33,603 bases of DNA from Prochloraceae cyanobacterium (GTDB lineage: Bacteria; Cyanobacteriota; Cyanobacteriia; Cyanobacteriales; JASJDA01): positions 1 to 33,603 of the forward strand of contig JASJDA010000032.1 of assembly GCA_030065755.1 (NCBI GenBank). The letters are read 5' to 3'. The translations under genes and the position numbers were made by a program. How positions within the stretch are numbered: the stretch's first letter is position 1; each line of letters starts with the position of its first letter. Shown in pieces: positions 24,138 to 33,285 of the stretch. The notes under the pieces are model-generated. The model was not told the origin of the DNA, made no database searches, and saw nothing but the letters and a program-made list of their open reading frames with translations.

Positions 24138-25520
24138 ATGGCAATACCCTCTTCTTCAAAAGAAAAAAAAATCCTTGATGGCCCGAAAACATCTGCTTTT
24201 ATCCAAACAATTAAAAGTTTTTTTTATCCTTTTAAATCCTTAAAAATTAATTATCGAAAATATGGCGATATTTTCAGTGCTAAAGGAATAGGAGACCCCC
24301 CTTTGGTAATTTTAAGTAATCCGCAAGCAATTGAACAGGTATTTACCAGAGACCAGAACTTGTTTGAAGTTGGGAAAGGTAATCTTGCAGCCAAACCTTT
24401 ACTGGGAGAAAACTCTTTAGTTTTGTTAGATGGCAAAAAACACCAAAAAAACCGCCAGCTATTAATGCCACCTTTTCATGGTGAAAGAATGAAAAGTTAC
24501 GGTCAACTAATTTGCCAGATCGCTGAAAAAGTGATAAGTGACTGGGAAATTGACAAACCTTTTATTATTCGTGACTACACTCAAAAAATTTCCTTACGAG
24601 TTATTGTTCAAGCTGTTTTTGGAGTGAACAAAGGGAAAAAATACGAGGAGCTTATTAAACTAATAGCTGATTGGTTAAATATATTTAACTCTCCTTTAAA
24701 GTCAGCTTTTTTCGCTTTCCCTTGGTTGCAAAAAAATTTAGGATTTTTAACCCTTTGGGCTCAATTCTTGCAACAAAAACAGCGTATTCGTACTATCTTA
24801 GCTGAAGAAATTAACGAAAAAAGAAATAATCCTGAATTGTTGGGAGAAGATATCTTAAGTTTAATGATTTCTGTAAAAGATGAAGATGGGGAACCCATGG
24901 GAGATGAAGAGATAAAAGATCAATTAATGACAATCTTATTTGGAGGTCACGAAAGCACTGCTAGTAGTTTAGCGTGGGCATTTTATTGGATTCATTTTTG
25001 TCCAGAAGTCAAAAAAAAATTAATGGAAGAATTAAATGCCATCGAAGATTTTAAGGACACAAATGCTATTACTAAACTTCCTTATCTTAGTGCTGTAGTT
25101 GCTGAAAGTTTACGAATTACTCCAGTGAACTTATTTACTTTTGCTCGCCAATTAAAAGAACCACTAGAAATACTAGGATATAAATTTGACCCAGGAACTA
25201 TGTTAGTTCCTTGTATTTATTTAACCCATTATCGAGAAGATATTTATCCAGAACCCCATAAATTTAAACCAGAAAGGTTTATCGAAAAACAATTTTCTCC
25301 TTATGAATATTTTCCTTTTGGTGGTGGAAATCGTCGCTGTTTAGGATCTGCTTTTGCTTTGTTTGAAATGAAATTAGTTTTAGCAACTGTTTTATCTAAA
25401 GTAGAATTACAACTACTCGAAAAACGTCCTGTAAAATCTTCTCGTCGCGGTATGACTTTTACTCCCTATGGTGGAGTAAAAATGTCTTTAGTTAGAATCA
25501 GAAATGGTGTTCTATCCTGA
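24138..25520 (+). CDS. Cytochrome P450 (CYP110-like)
   Basis: 460 residues from ATG 24138. An in-frame TTG at 24102 adds 12 unlikely residues. Key P450 motifs are all present: I-helix FGGHESTAS, K-helix ESLR (ExxR), the region around FKPERF, and the heme loop FPFGGGNRRCLG with Cys401 as thiolate ligand. The N-terminus (GPKTSAFIQTIKSFFYPF) has no membrane anchor. It fits the CYP110 family of cyanobacteria, whose characterised members oxidise fatty acids, alkanes or terpenes. No redox partner or terpene cyclase gene is adjacent, so the substrate is open. Coding sequence is A-rich compared with its neighbours. Confidence 0.88.
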   Translation: MAIPSSSKEKKILDGPKTSAFIQTIKSFFYPFKSLKINYRKYGDIFSAKGIGDPPLVILSNPQAIEQVFTRDQNLFEVGKGNLAAKPLLGENSLVLLDGKKHQKNRQLLMPPFHGERMKSYGQLICQIAEKVISDWEIDKPFIIRDYTQKISLRVIVQAVFGVNKGKKYEELIKLIADWLNIFNSPLKSAFFAFPWLQKNLGFLTLWAQFLQQKQRIRTILAEEINEKRNNPELLGEDILSLMISVKDEDGEPMGDEEIKDQLMTILFGGHESTASSLAWAFYWIHFCPEVKKKLMEELNAIEDFKDTNAITKLPYLSAVVAESLRITPVNLFTFARQLKEPLEILGYKFDPGTMLVPCIYLTHYREDIYPEPHKFKPERFIEKQFSPYEYFPFGGGNRRCLGSAFALFEMKLVLATVLSKVELQLLEKRPVKSSRRGMTFTPYGGVKMSLVRIRNGVLS

Positions 25521-25614
25521 ATTTATGGTCAGGTCGAAGAGTGGGCAATGGTCAGTTAAAAATTGAGTTCTTTTGAGGAAAAAATTGTCCGATTTATCTA
25601 ACTGCGTTCAAATC

Positions 25615-25779
25615 CTATTGTCCGGTTAAATCTGCCAGTGCATTTTCTTTCTGCCAATGGGTAGACAAGCGGACGTATAAAATTATTTCTCTAGTATCAG
25701 AACTTTCTGTGGCTAATTCTTCAAGAAGAGAAGAGAGTAAATAACGTCTATTTTTAGTGCCATTCCGGCTATCAAAACT
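25615..25779 (-). pseudogene. Coding remnant without start
   Basis: On the minus strand a 54-codon frame reads RRYLLSSLLEELATESSD, REIILYVRLSTHWQKEN, and ends LTGQ then TAG. Composition is protein-like, but no start codon precedes it and a stop lies directly upstream. I cannot name the family. It abuts the inverted-repeat element at 25789, which may have cut off its 5' end. Confidence 0.35.
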
Positions 25780-25788
25780 CTATTAAAA

Positions 25789-25905
25789 CAGTTATCAGTT
25801 ATCAGGTCTCAAGCTTTGGTTTAAATCCAAAGCTTGAGACGTTCTACCTATAGAGGTAGGGGACTCTGACTCCCACAGAAAAACCTAACTGATAACTGAT
25901 AACTG
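25789..25905. repeat. Snap-back element with nested inverted repeats
   Basis: The outer 17-bp arms CAGTTATCAGTTATCAG (25789-25805) and its exact complement (25889-25905) enclose a perfect 14-bp hairpin GTCTCAAGCTTTGG (25806-25819) / complement (25827-25840) and a small ACCTATAGAGGT palindrome. The whole segment could fold on itself. No coding capacity. MITE-like dispersed repeat. It lies 18 bp past the cysE stop, so it may also end transcription. Confidence 0.6.
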
Positions 25906-25922
25906 TTCACTGATTACTGATG

Positions 25923-26690
25923 TTAAATACCTGTTCCATCTAAAAACTCTCTAATTTCCTTATCTTGAAGGTTACAACACTCTCCGGTTGGAATTGAGCT
26001 TTCTCGCGAAGTAGATTGGGAGCATCCAGCAGTAACTAAAGCCGAGTTTTGAGATTGGGATTGCTGCAACTGTTCTACTTGTTTTTCTAGTTCCTCAATG
26101 CGATCGACGAGGGAACGAATTACCGCAGCTTCTGAGTCAGGTAGATTGCCGTGTTCTAGAGGGTTAACCCTTACTCCAGAACGATAGACAACTCGACCAG
26201 GAATGCCAACTACAGTACATTCAGAGGGTACGTCGCGCAAGACCACCGATCCAGCACCAATGCGAACGTCATTGCCGATTTGGATATTTCCCAAGACTTT
26301 GGCACCTGCACCGACGACCACGTTTTTTCCTACAGTTGGATGGCGTTTGCCAGTTTCTTTTCCAGTACCGCCGAGAGTTACTCCTTGATAAATTAGGGAA
26401 TAATCTCCCACAATAGCAGTTTCACCGATAACAACTCCCATACCGTGATCGATAAATACACCTGTGCCAATTTGCGCTCCTGGGTGGATTTCGATTCCTG
26501 TGAGAAAACGGGCAATGTGTGAAATTAATCTAGGAATTAAGGGTATATTTAGTTTATATAACTGATGAGCGAAACGATGCAAAAGGAGTGCTTGTAAACC
26601 AGGGTAGCAGAATAAAACTTCTAACCAGTTACGAGCTGCAGGGTCTCGTTCAAAAATGACACGAAAGTCAGCAAACAGTGAGGATAGCAC
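25923..26690 (-). CDS. cysE: Serine O-acetyltransferase
   Basis: 255 residues. Makes O-acetylserine from serine and acetyl-CoA, the committed step of cysteine synthesis. The N-terminal helical part includes [19 protein letters not shown]. The left-handed beta-helix of hexapeptide repeats spans ~70-175 and includes the active-site stretch [13 protein letters not shown] and [17 protein letters not shown]. The C-terminal tail is longer than in E. coli CysE: a coiled-coil stretch ([16 protein letters not shown]) then a Ser/Cys-rich end with two CC-type pairs nearby. The start is GTG 26690; the sequence after it ([16 protein letters not shown]) matches the family N-terminus. Confidence 0.92.
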   Translation of the reverse strand: MLSSLFADFRVIFERDPAARNWLEVLFCYPGLQALLLHRFAHQLYKLNIPLIPRLISHIARFLTGIEIHPGAQIGTGVFIDHGMGVVIGETAIVGDYSLIYQGVTLGGTGKETGKRHPTVGKNVVVGAGAKVLGNIQIGNDVRIGAGSVVLRDVPSECTVVGIPGRVVYRSGVRVNPLEHGNLPDSEAAVIRSLVDRIEELEKQVEQLQQSQSQNSALVTAGCSQSTSRESSIPTGECCNLQDKEIREFLDGTGI

Positions 26691-26786
26691 GAGTAAATTC
26701 CGTCTTCGCTTTCTATAGGTCTTTGACTATCTTAGCTTTCAATAGGCTAGGAGCAAATTAAACTAACCAGAGTAAATTCCGAACAA

Positions 26787-27278
26787 TTATCTTGCGTATA
26801 AACTATAATCCCAATTTTGATTGGGATTAATAGAGCCTACCCAGACTCGGTAAGTACCAACTTTCCAGTTATTGTCTCCAATATTGGCATCTTTGTTGTT
26901 ACCAGTATCGTCGCCACAACGAATGATATTATCTGGTCCTCGCACAATGATGGTAGTGTCTTTACCCTTAGAATCTACTTGTAGAGTTAGTTTGGCTAAG
27001 TTTTCTTCTAAAACTATAATATGATCGGGGTCAGGATCTCCATAACCAATGCAGGGTCTATTTTTATAATCTCTGTTAGCAATTGATGACAAAGAATAGG
27101 AACCACCCGTGTGACCGTTAACTACAGAGGTGGCTCTGTTAAAATCTCGTGCTAAAGTTAGTCTGTCAAAGTTAGCTCTCTGGGCGATCTCTGAGGCTAT
27201 TGTGCGAAAGGCGATCGCGGGCCAGCTATTCAAGACCATTACTATAACTAGGAAAGTTCTATGTTTGAACTTCAGCAT
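26787..27278 (-). CDS. Secreted protein with PPC-like domain
   Basis: 163 residues from ATG 27278. The longer frame starts at a TTG (27323) and spoils the signal peptide. The signal peptide is FLVIVMVLNSWPAIA. The mature part has GHTGGSYSLSSI, then PCIGYGDPDPDHIIVL. The C-terminal beta-strand series is LTLQVDSKGKDTTIIVRGPDN, IRCGDD and GTYRVWVGS. This resembles bacterial pre-peptidase C-terminal (PPC) beta-sandwiches, which are extracytoplasmic. Two cysteines are likely disulfide-bonded. The binding partner is unknown. Confidence 0.65.
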   Translation of the reverse strand: MLKFKHRTFLVIVMVLNSWPAIAFRTIASEIAQRANFDRLTLARDFNRATSVVNGHTGGSYSLSSIANRDYKNRPCIGYGDPDPDHIIVLEENLAKLTLQVDSKGKDTTIIVRGPDNIIRCGDDTGNNKDANIGDNNWKVGTYRVWVGSINPNQNWDYSLYAR

Positions 27279-27462
27279 AATTTTAACTGTCTTAAAATAT
27301 TCCGATCTGAATATACCCCCCAAGATAAATTTAATTGCTAGGTATTTTTATCTTATTTTTCTGCTATATAAATGTAGTTTGTACTGACTACATACGACGA
27401 TCGAATCGATTTGGAGATAATCTAGAAATTGGCTTTCTTATCCTACAGAATACCGATAAATT

Positions 27463-27627
27463 ATGCCTTTACTTTTTTTGTTAGCTGTGCTGTTAATTAG
27501 CAACTGGTTTTTCTCAAAAATTTTAGTATTCATACCTCTATATTTATTAGAAAATTTAGGGTTAATTAGCTGGTACGGAATACTAATAATATTGTTGCTG
27601 TTCGTAATTTGGTGTTTTGGAAATTAA
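27463..27627 (+). CDS. Small two-helix membrane protein
   Basis: 54 residues. Helix 1 is PLLFLLAVLLISNWFF and helix 2 is YGILIILLLFVIWCF, with a short polar break between (LENLGLISW). Start ATG 27463, stop TAA 27627. I believe small proteins of this shape recur in cyanobacteria at similar length. It points towards the mscS gene (convergent, 30 bp apart). Function unknown. Missed by ORF callers with a longer minimum length. Confidence 0.5.
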   Translation: MPLLFLLAVLLISNWFFSKILVFIPLYLLENLGLISWYGILIILLLFVIWCFGN

Positions 27628-27657
27628 ACTATTGCTTTACTCATCTGTCTAGCCAAG

Positions 27658-29271
27658 TTAGGAGGGCTTACTTGGAGGCTTCGAGCGATCTTGGTGTTTT
27701 TGAGAATAAAACTCAAATAAAGCCTTTTCTAGCTCTGGGGACAGTCCAACAGGCAAAGATCCAGAGCGCAGGTGCAAGTCTCGCTGAGGAAAGGGAATCT
27801 CTATTTGATATTTTCTTAGTGCTGCTTCGATCGAGAAATAAAGATTGCTCTTGATAAAAGGTTGCTTACTGGGGTCAGCAATCCAAACTAGCAGCTCAAA
27901 CTCGATCGCACTGTTGCCAAATCCTATAAACAAGACTTGAGGTGGGGGATAGGACAAAATATCAGAACAATTCTCAGCCACCTCTAGTAGAGCAAGTCGG
28001 ACTATATTTACATCAGAATGATAAGCCACGCCTACAGATAAGTGAATCCGAGAAACAGGATTGCGGTGACTCCAGTTAATTACTTCCGTTTCCAGAAAAC
28101 GCGAATTAGGCACGATGAGCGAAACTCCATCGAGGGTTCTAATTTCCGTGCTGCGCCCTCCAATGTGCTCCACCGTACCCATATACTCGCACACTTGTAC
28201 GAAATCCCCTACCTGAATCGGGCGCTCGAAGATTAAAACTAACCCGCTACCAAAGTTTCTGGCAATGTTCTGTAAACCAAAACCTATTCCAATACTTAAA
28301 GCACTGGCGAGAATAGTTAAAGAACTTAACTCCAATCCCCAAAGCTGTAGCAGCACGATCGCGCCAATGAAAATGAGGATATATTTGCTGACAATAGCAA
28401 TGGCTTCCTGAACTCCTAGATTAATCCTTGTCGTGCTTAAAACTCGCGCTCGCAGCCAATGAGTCGCAATGCCAGAAAATACGATCAGTCCTAAAAATAA
28501 GCCCATCAGAATCAGTAAACTAATTACGGAATAGGAATTGCTGCCGAGAACAACAAAAGGAGAAGTTAAACTAGCAATCAAAGTATTGGCGAGCGTATAA
28601 CTCCACCGTCTAGTTAAGGGAAATAAATTAGTTACATATAGTGCTACTGCTACCCACAGGATTGCTCGCACCAGTAACAGTGTTAAATTGAAAAATAGTT
28701 TAAATGCCCATAACGAGTTTTCTGTTTCGTCTCCTGAACCAATTTTATTGGTTGCCGAGCGCTCAAAGCGCCGCCACAACCATCTCAAACCCCAGTGCAA
28801 TAAACCAGCTAAAAGAACAGCCGCAGCAGCTAACAGCACTCCTCGCCAGAAAAACTCAATGCTCCTTTCTTTTTGTGCTACCTCTACTGCTTGGCGGATT
28901 TCTTCAGCCCAGATTTCTGCTTGTTCTTGCGGGGTTCTTTCCCCGAACGCATCCTTTTGGGTTACAGTGAACAGATAGCGATCGTTAATCAGAATAATTG
29001 GAGAATAATTGCGTAATTCTACCCTAATGTCGGGAGATTCCTCAGATTTGACCGCTTCTTCCAATTGGCGCGAGATAAAGTTCGCCCGCGATTTAGCGCT
29101 CAGGGGTTCGTAACTGCTGATTTGAAAAATTTGCCGCCCGTCTAGCACTACAGAAGCCTTCTCGGTCAATTCTGCCCTTACTGGGGTTAAGCTTAAGACT
29201 AGGATAAAAAATAGACTCAACCACAACCAAGGACGCGATCGGTACTGTGCCTTATGTCTTTTTCTTGCCAT
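27658..29271 (-). CDS. Mechanosensitive ion channel, MscS family
   Basis: 537 residues from ATG 29271; the preceding in-frame TTG at 29277 is less likely. A signal peptide or first helix (WLWLSLFFILVLSLTPVRA) is followed by a ~110-residue periplasmic domain. Four further membrane helices lie between ~145 and 330. The pore-lining helix and beta domain are SIGIGFGLQNIARNFGSGLV, then FERPIQVGDFV and TLDGVSLIVPNS. The C-terminal alpha/beta domain is FPQRDLHLRSG. Likely opens on hypo-osmotic shock to release solutes from the cytoplasm. Larger than E. coli MscS (286 residues), nearer to the extended YbdG-type forms. Confidence 0.9.
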   Translation of the reverse strand: MARKRHKAQYRSRPWLWLSLFFILVLSLTPVRAELTEKASVVLDGRQIFQISSYEPLSAKSRANFISRQLEEAVKSEESPDIRVELRNYSPIILINDRYLFTVTQKDAFGERTPQEQAEIWAEEIRQAVEVAQKERSIEFFWRGVLLAAAAVLLAGLLHWGLRWLWRRFERSATNKIGSGDETENSLWAFKLFFNLTLLLVRAILWVAVALYVTNLFPLTRRWSYTLANTLIASLTSPFVVLGSNSYSVISLLILMGLFLGLIVFSGIATHWLRARVLSTTRINLGVQEAIAIVSKYILIFIGAIVLLQLWGLELSSLTILASALSIGIGFGLQNIARNFGSGLVLIFERPIQVGDFVQVCEYMGTVEHIGGRSTEIRTLDGVSLIVPNSRFLETEVINWSHRNPVSRIHLSVGVAYHSDVNIVRLALLEVAENCSDILSYPPPQVLFIGFGNSAIEFELLVWIADPSKQPFIKSNLYFSIEAALRKYQIEIPFPQRDLHLRSGSLPVGLSPELEKALFEFYSQKHQDRSKPPSKPS

Positions 29272-29412
29272 AATCAAAAGAATTGTTAGATCGTCACTGG
29301 GGACTCGACATAAATAGTTGGTTCTTACATGGCATTCAGCTATAGCTTCTTGTGTCAGCTTTTTAGAGATTTTGCTAGCTCTTTAATTCTATTCTTTAAT
29401 CGGCTTTGAATC

Positions 29413-31305
29413 TTATACAACCAGGGCTGGCATGGAAATTTCTTGTACCTTGGGTAGCTTCTCTAGACTAAGGCGAGTAGTGCTGACACCGGAGAGTTGG
29501 TTGAGGAGTTTGGGTTGAGGATTTTGTAGCAAACAAATAATGCGATCGCCGCTCGACCATGGTTGTCCAGCCTGTACTATTTGCAGCTGGTTTTGTCTTT
29601 CTAGCAACAGAGGAATTAATTTTCCCGAATCAATTAAAGCTTGTAAATAAATCTGCTGATAAATAAACCCAGGATTATCTAATACTGTTTCGATTAACCT
29701 CACATTGCCATTATTCAAATACTCATTCCACATCTTCAAAGGCAGATCGAAAGTAAGGGCTGGTTTAACGTTAGTACGAGGGCTCGACTTGCCATCGCGT
29801 GAATTTTGAGAATATACAGCTAAAACTCGTGGGGTTTCAAATTCTTCGGATGCTCGCTGTGCTAAAACAAAGTTGACCTCGCCATTTTTGGTCATCGCCA
29901 AAAAACTACCCATAGAATCTAATCCTGCCTCTTCTAAAACTTCTGCATCTAGAGCACTATTCAAAAAAACTTGTAGATTTTCTTGTTGTGCTTCTTTAAC
30001 TGCTTGAGCGTTAGTATCTATCAGTACTACTGATTGGTCTCGCTCTTGCAATAAGCGGCCAATTAGACGGGCTAAAGGATTGGAACCGACAATTACAGCA
30101 CCTTTGAGTTTAGCCGCACTAAGATTGAGAATATTAGCAAGTGCCTGAGCGGTTAATCCTTGAATTCCTACTGTCATCATTATGGTTAGGAAGACCAAAG
30201 CTTTAATACTCTCGCCGCCGTTTATGCCTTCTTCTGCTAGTAAAATAGCGAATAAAGAAGCTACCGATGCCGAAACAATACCTTTAGGCCCGATCCAACT
30301 AATAAATAGTTTTTGCTGCCAGTTAAAATCGCTGTTAGTGGTGGAAATCCAAATATTGAGGGGTCGCACCACTAACATGAGAATCAAGACGGTTACTACA
30401 CTACCCCAACCGAGAGCAACAATACTTCCCAAAGACAAATCTGCAGCTAGCAGAATAAATAATACAGATACATTTAAAATGGTCAGCTGACCTTGAAAGC
30501 GACGCAACAAGCGTAACTCAGGTACTCCCACGGCACTTATAACTATACCGGCTACAACCACAGCCATCAGTCCTGACTCGTTCTCGATGTATTGAGCAAG
30601 GCAATATAAACCCCAAACACCCGCTAAGACTAGCAAATTTTTCAGGTCAGAAGAAAGAAAATCAGCTCGTTTGAGAAACCAACCCAATAACAAGCTTCCT
30701 GTACCGCCGATCGCCGTACCAATTGCCAAACGGATAGTTAAATCTGCTACTAGCTGTACTGGTTCTGCAGAGCCACTTAAAACTATACCCAGTACTAATA
30801 CAGCTATTATCGCTCCTACTGGATCGATCAGCACTCCTTCAGATTCGAGCAAAGTAGCCACTTTTCGTTCTACCTGTACTTGTTTGAGCAATGGCCCGAT
30901 TACTGTTGGCCCAGTTACAATTACCAAAGATGCGTAAAGTAAGGCTAGTTCCCAAGGTAAATCGACTAAAAAGTGGGCAGCAATTCCACCGACTATTAAG
31001 GTAATTAGGGTTCCAAAAATAACTAAATTGCGCAGAGTGCCAGAAATTTTGATTAAGTCTTTAATTTGGATGCTCAGTCCTCCTTCAAATAAAATTAGTG
31101 CGACTGAAAGAGAAACTATTACTTCTAAACCGTATCCGAGTAACTGTGGATCTATAAAACCTAGACCGTCTCTTCCTAGAAAGATGCCAAAAAATAGCAA
31201 AAACACAATTCCAGGAATTTTCAGATATTTGCCCAATACTTGAGCGCTAATGCCTGCGATGACCGTTACAACCATTAGTACTGTAATTTCAAAAGGTGTT
31301 TCCAT
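29413..31305 (-). CDS. Cation:proton antiporter with RCK/TrkA-N domain
   Basis: About 630 residues from ATG 31305; a TTG six bases earlier is in frame. Twelve or so membrane helices (~1-395) carry the Na+/H+ exchanger motifs: LFFGIFLGRDGLGF, FEGGLSIQ, ASLVIVTGPTVIGPLL and WIGPKGIVSASVASLFA. From ~403 a Rossmann RCK_N (TrkA-N) domain starts, GAVIVGSNPLARLIGRLL then VVLIDTN, which in relatives gates the transporter in response to nucleotide. A C-terminal ~100 residues may be a second ligand-binding part. CPA1-type, probably Na+ or K+ for H+. The paralogue cannot be named from sequence alone. Confidence 0.88.
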   Translation of the reverse strand: METPFEITVLMVVTVIAGISAQVLGKYLKIPGIVFLLFFGIFLGRDGLGFIDPQLLGYGLEVIVSLSVALILFEGGLSIQIKDLIKISGTLRNLVIFGTLITLIVGGIAAHFLVDLPWELALLYASLVIVTGPTVIGPLLKQVQVERKVATLLESEGVLIDPVGAIIAVLVLGIVLSGSAEPVQLVADLTIRLAIGTAIGGTGSLLLGWFLKRADFLSSDLKNLLVLAGVWGLYCLAQYIENESGLMAVVVAGIVISAVGVPELRLLRRFQGQLTILNVSVLFILLAADLSLGSIVALGWGSVVTVLILMLVVRPLNIWISTTNSDFNWQQKLFISWIGPKGIVSASVASLFAILLAEEGINGGESIKALVFLTIMMTVGIQGLTAQALANILNLSAAKLKGAVIVGSNPLARLIGRLLQERDQSVVLIDTNAQAVKEAQQENLQVFLNSALDAEVLEEAGLDSMGSFLAMTKNGEVNFVLAQRASEEFETPRVLAVYSQNSRDGKSSPRTNVKPALTFDLPLKMWNEYLNNGNVRLIETVLDNPGFIYQQIYLQALIDSGKLIPLLLERQNQLQIVQAGQPWSSGDRIICLLQNPQPKLLNQLSGVSTTRLSLEKLPKVQEISMPALVV

Positions 31306-31687
31306 CCTCAATGGTCTCTCTTGAGTTTTTATTGTGAGTTAGTTAGTAAAATGCTTGTCTAGCAAGAATTTTACTTGGTTTCGGTAGCGCTGGCGCGGCT
31401 CGCCGTGCAATTCCCATTCCTTCGGTAAAATATTTAATTTTGATGCGTTATACGGATCGCCATCAGGAGGATACGGTAGAGTTACGAAAGACGATCGCTA
31501 TAATCAAAAAGCGATTGAGCGATTTTGAAAAAACTTTGCAATAATTTAAAATTACCAAATATGGCATCGAAGTCAGTCCGCCTTTGACTGGATTGGAAGG
31601 AATTGCGAGCGGAGATTTAGTCAAGACGGACGCGCAGTAGTTAAGGTGGCAAATATCGATTCAGACTAATTATTAGCGATCGCGAGT
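31306..31687. other. 382-bp spacer with degenerate coding traces
   Basis: A 34-codon frame from ATG 31442 (MRYTDRHQEDTVELRKTIA) and a frame with GIEVSPPLTGLEGIASGDL near 31570-31640, shifted before VVKVANIDSD, look like remains of one or two genes. No family can be named. GCGATCGC sites occur at the end. No terminator is clear. Confidence 0.3.
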
Positions 31688-32245
31688 TCATTGCGAGGGT
31701 TCGACTATTGTAATCTCTACGCGGCGGTTCTGCGCGTTAGAACCTTCTGGGCTCGATTTAGTTTCTCCGTAACTGACAATCGATAATCTAGCCGAATCAA
31801 CTCCAAGACTTTCTAAAAACTCTTTTACTGCTTCGGCACGTCTGGTTGCTAACTTCAGATTATACTCGTAAGACCCTCTTTTATCGGTATAACCTGCAAT
31901 TTCAATTTTTCGATCGCTATTTACAAGCTTTTGTGAGATTTGTTTGAGTTTTGCTTTTGCTTCCTCATTCAGATCGGCGCAATCGAAATCAAAATAGACA
32001 ATATTTTCACTTTCTATGAATTTTGCTGACTTCTCGAGCGCTATTTCTTCGATCGCAGCGCTCCGATCGTCTCTATTTTTTGGAGTTAACTTGCTATCTT
32101 TGTCTTCTTCAGTAATCTCGCTTTTTGGGTCTAAAACGGGCTGCTGTTGCTCTTCGGTTTCTGAAGCGCATCCTACTGGCAAAATTGCCAATATACTTAT
32201 TAAAAACAATTGACAGCCAATTAAATTAATCGAAGTATTTTTCAT
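31688..32245 (-). CDS. OmpA-family (Pal-like) lipoprotein
   Basis: 185 residues. The N-terminal lipoprotein signal (LFLISILAILPVGC) has a lipobox ending in Cys26, so the protein should be lipid-anchored. A charged linker (~30-75) is rich in Glu, Asp and Lys. The OmpA domain (~80-182) has YFDFDCADLNEEAKAKL, IEIAGYTDKRGSYEYNLKLA (the Asp and Arg that bind diaminopimelate) and RRVEI. It most likely tethers the outer membrane to peptidoglycan. Whether it is Pal of a Tol-Pal set is unclear, as no tol genes are next to it. Confidence 0.85.
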   Translation of the reverse strand: MKNTSINLIGCQLFLISILAILPVGCASETEEQQQPVLDPKSEITEEDKDSKLTPKNRDDRSAAIEEIALEKSAKFIESENIVYFDFDCADLNEEAKAKLKQISQKLVNSDRKIEIAGYTDKRGSYEYNLKLATRRAEAVKEFLESLGVDSARLSIVSYGETKSSPEGSNAQNRRVEITIVEPSQ

Positions 32246-32934
32246 TTTTCTTCGCGAAGGAAACTTTCGCTACCTCTACGAAAGATCTTCGCACCTCTAC
32301 TTATATATTTTACATTTAATGGGATTTTTTTAAGAGTTTAGGGTTAAATAGTTTGAATTTCTTCATACTTAATATCGAACAACAATCTAAGCTTAAAATG
32401 TCTTAAGTACCAGCTTGCCTGACATTGATTTTATTGATTTTTACTCAACTTATTGCTGACAAAAAAAACGTTCGATCTTTCGAGATATATTGCCAATGAA
32501 AGGTTGAAATCTTTTCAAATAAGATTCTATTAGCTTTGCTTGTAAAAATAATCAATATTTTGCCCTTTGTGTGCAATAAATAAAGGTATCATATGAATGA
32601 AAAAAATCAAAATTTAACTGATATAAATCTAATTATGGGGAAGTAAATAAACATATATAACTTAATTTTTATTTCCAAAAAAAATATGACAGCTAAAAAT
32701 CACTTTCACTATTATCAAAGCTGAAAGTAACCAAGGAGATTCATAAAAGATTCTCGCTCTATTTTTAGCCGCATTAATAAAAAGTTTTCGGACTAGCTTC
32801 ATTATTTTGAAGCTTCAGAAGTTTTTCCCAAATGAATAGCAAACAACAGCTTCAACTGCCAACATTATTGTCAGTATCTCGAAGTTTAGTGTGCTTTCAA
32901 ATCATTGATTTTAATTTATCTGGAGGAGCAAACA
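32246..32934. other. 689-bp AT-rich spacer
   Basis: Includes short repeats near 32250-32300 (CTTCGCGAAG palindrome; TACCTCTAC, CACCTCTAC) just upstream of the lipoprotein start. A meaningless 18-codon frame is at 32593. The rest is AT-rich sequence with GAAGCTTCA-type small palindromes around 32808-32820. No RNA gene is recognised. A strong Shine-Dalgarno (GGAGGA at 32922) marks the start of the broken gene that follows. Confidence 0.4.
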
Positions 32935-33285
32935 ATGGTATACAGTAGTCTGTGGCAAAGTATTTCTAGCATCTTTGAATCAAATATAGTATCTCTGAGC
33001 AAAGTGCTGTTATTAGGTGCGGGTGCTAGTTACTAATGAGTAATAGTACCATGGCTACCGAAATTATCGAGCTTAAATACAAAGGTTAATCTGCTTCTGT
33101 TACTACCATTGAATTAAAGCTGTTTGCAGAAAATGGAAACATCGCTCAAAAACTACAAAACCTCTTTGAAATTGACGATCGAGCTACTAATATCTTGAGA
33201 AATGTACTTAGCAGAGAAATTCGGATTAGCCCGCAATATATCAAAAAGATTCTCGACAGCACTACGGGAGAATTTTTCTTACCAA
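32935..33285 (+). pseudogene. Broken DUF1400 (alpha/beta-hydrolase-associated) gene
   Basis: ATG 32935 with TGGAGGAG before it opens a 33-codon frame ending LSKVLLLGAGASY then stop (33036), which looks like a signal-peptide region. A frame overlapping the stop (ATG 33036) reads MATEIIELKYKG, then TAA. Past that stop the same frame continues SASVTTIELKLFAENGNIAQ, TNILRNVLSREIRISP and KILDSTTGEFF. This is the pattern of DUF1400 domains, which sit before alpha/beta hydrolases in cyanobacteria. There is a frameshift, a nonsense codon and loss of everything after the first ~100 residues where it meets murE. It is a dead gene. Confidence 0.6.

Larger units (their letters stand above)
25521..25922. 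other. 402-bp spacer between P450 and cysE
   Basis: Contains a startless coding remnant (25615-25779) and the nested inverted-repeat element (25789-25905). The first 90 bp, after the P450 stop, show no good terminator. Confidence 0.45.

Noticed and set aside
25600-25625. tRNA T-loop-like GTTCAAATCC
   Set aside because: No matching acceptor stem, anticodon arm or CCA-side pairing could be found around it.
28688-28978. 96-codon plus-strand frame within the channel gene
   Set aside because: Antisense shadow of mscS.
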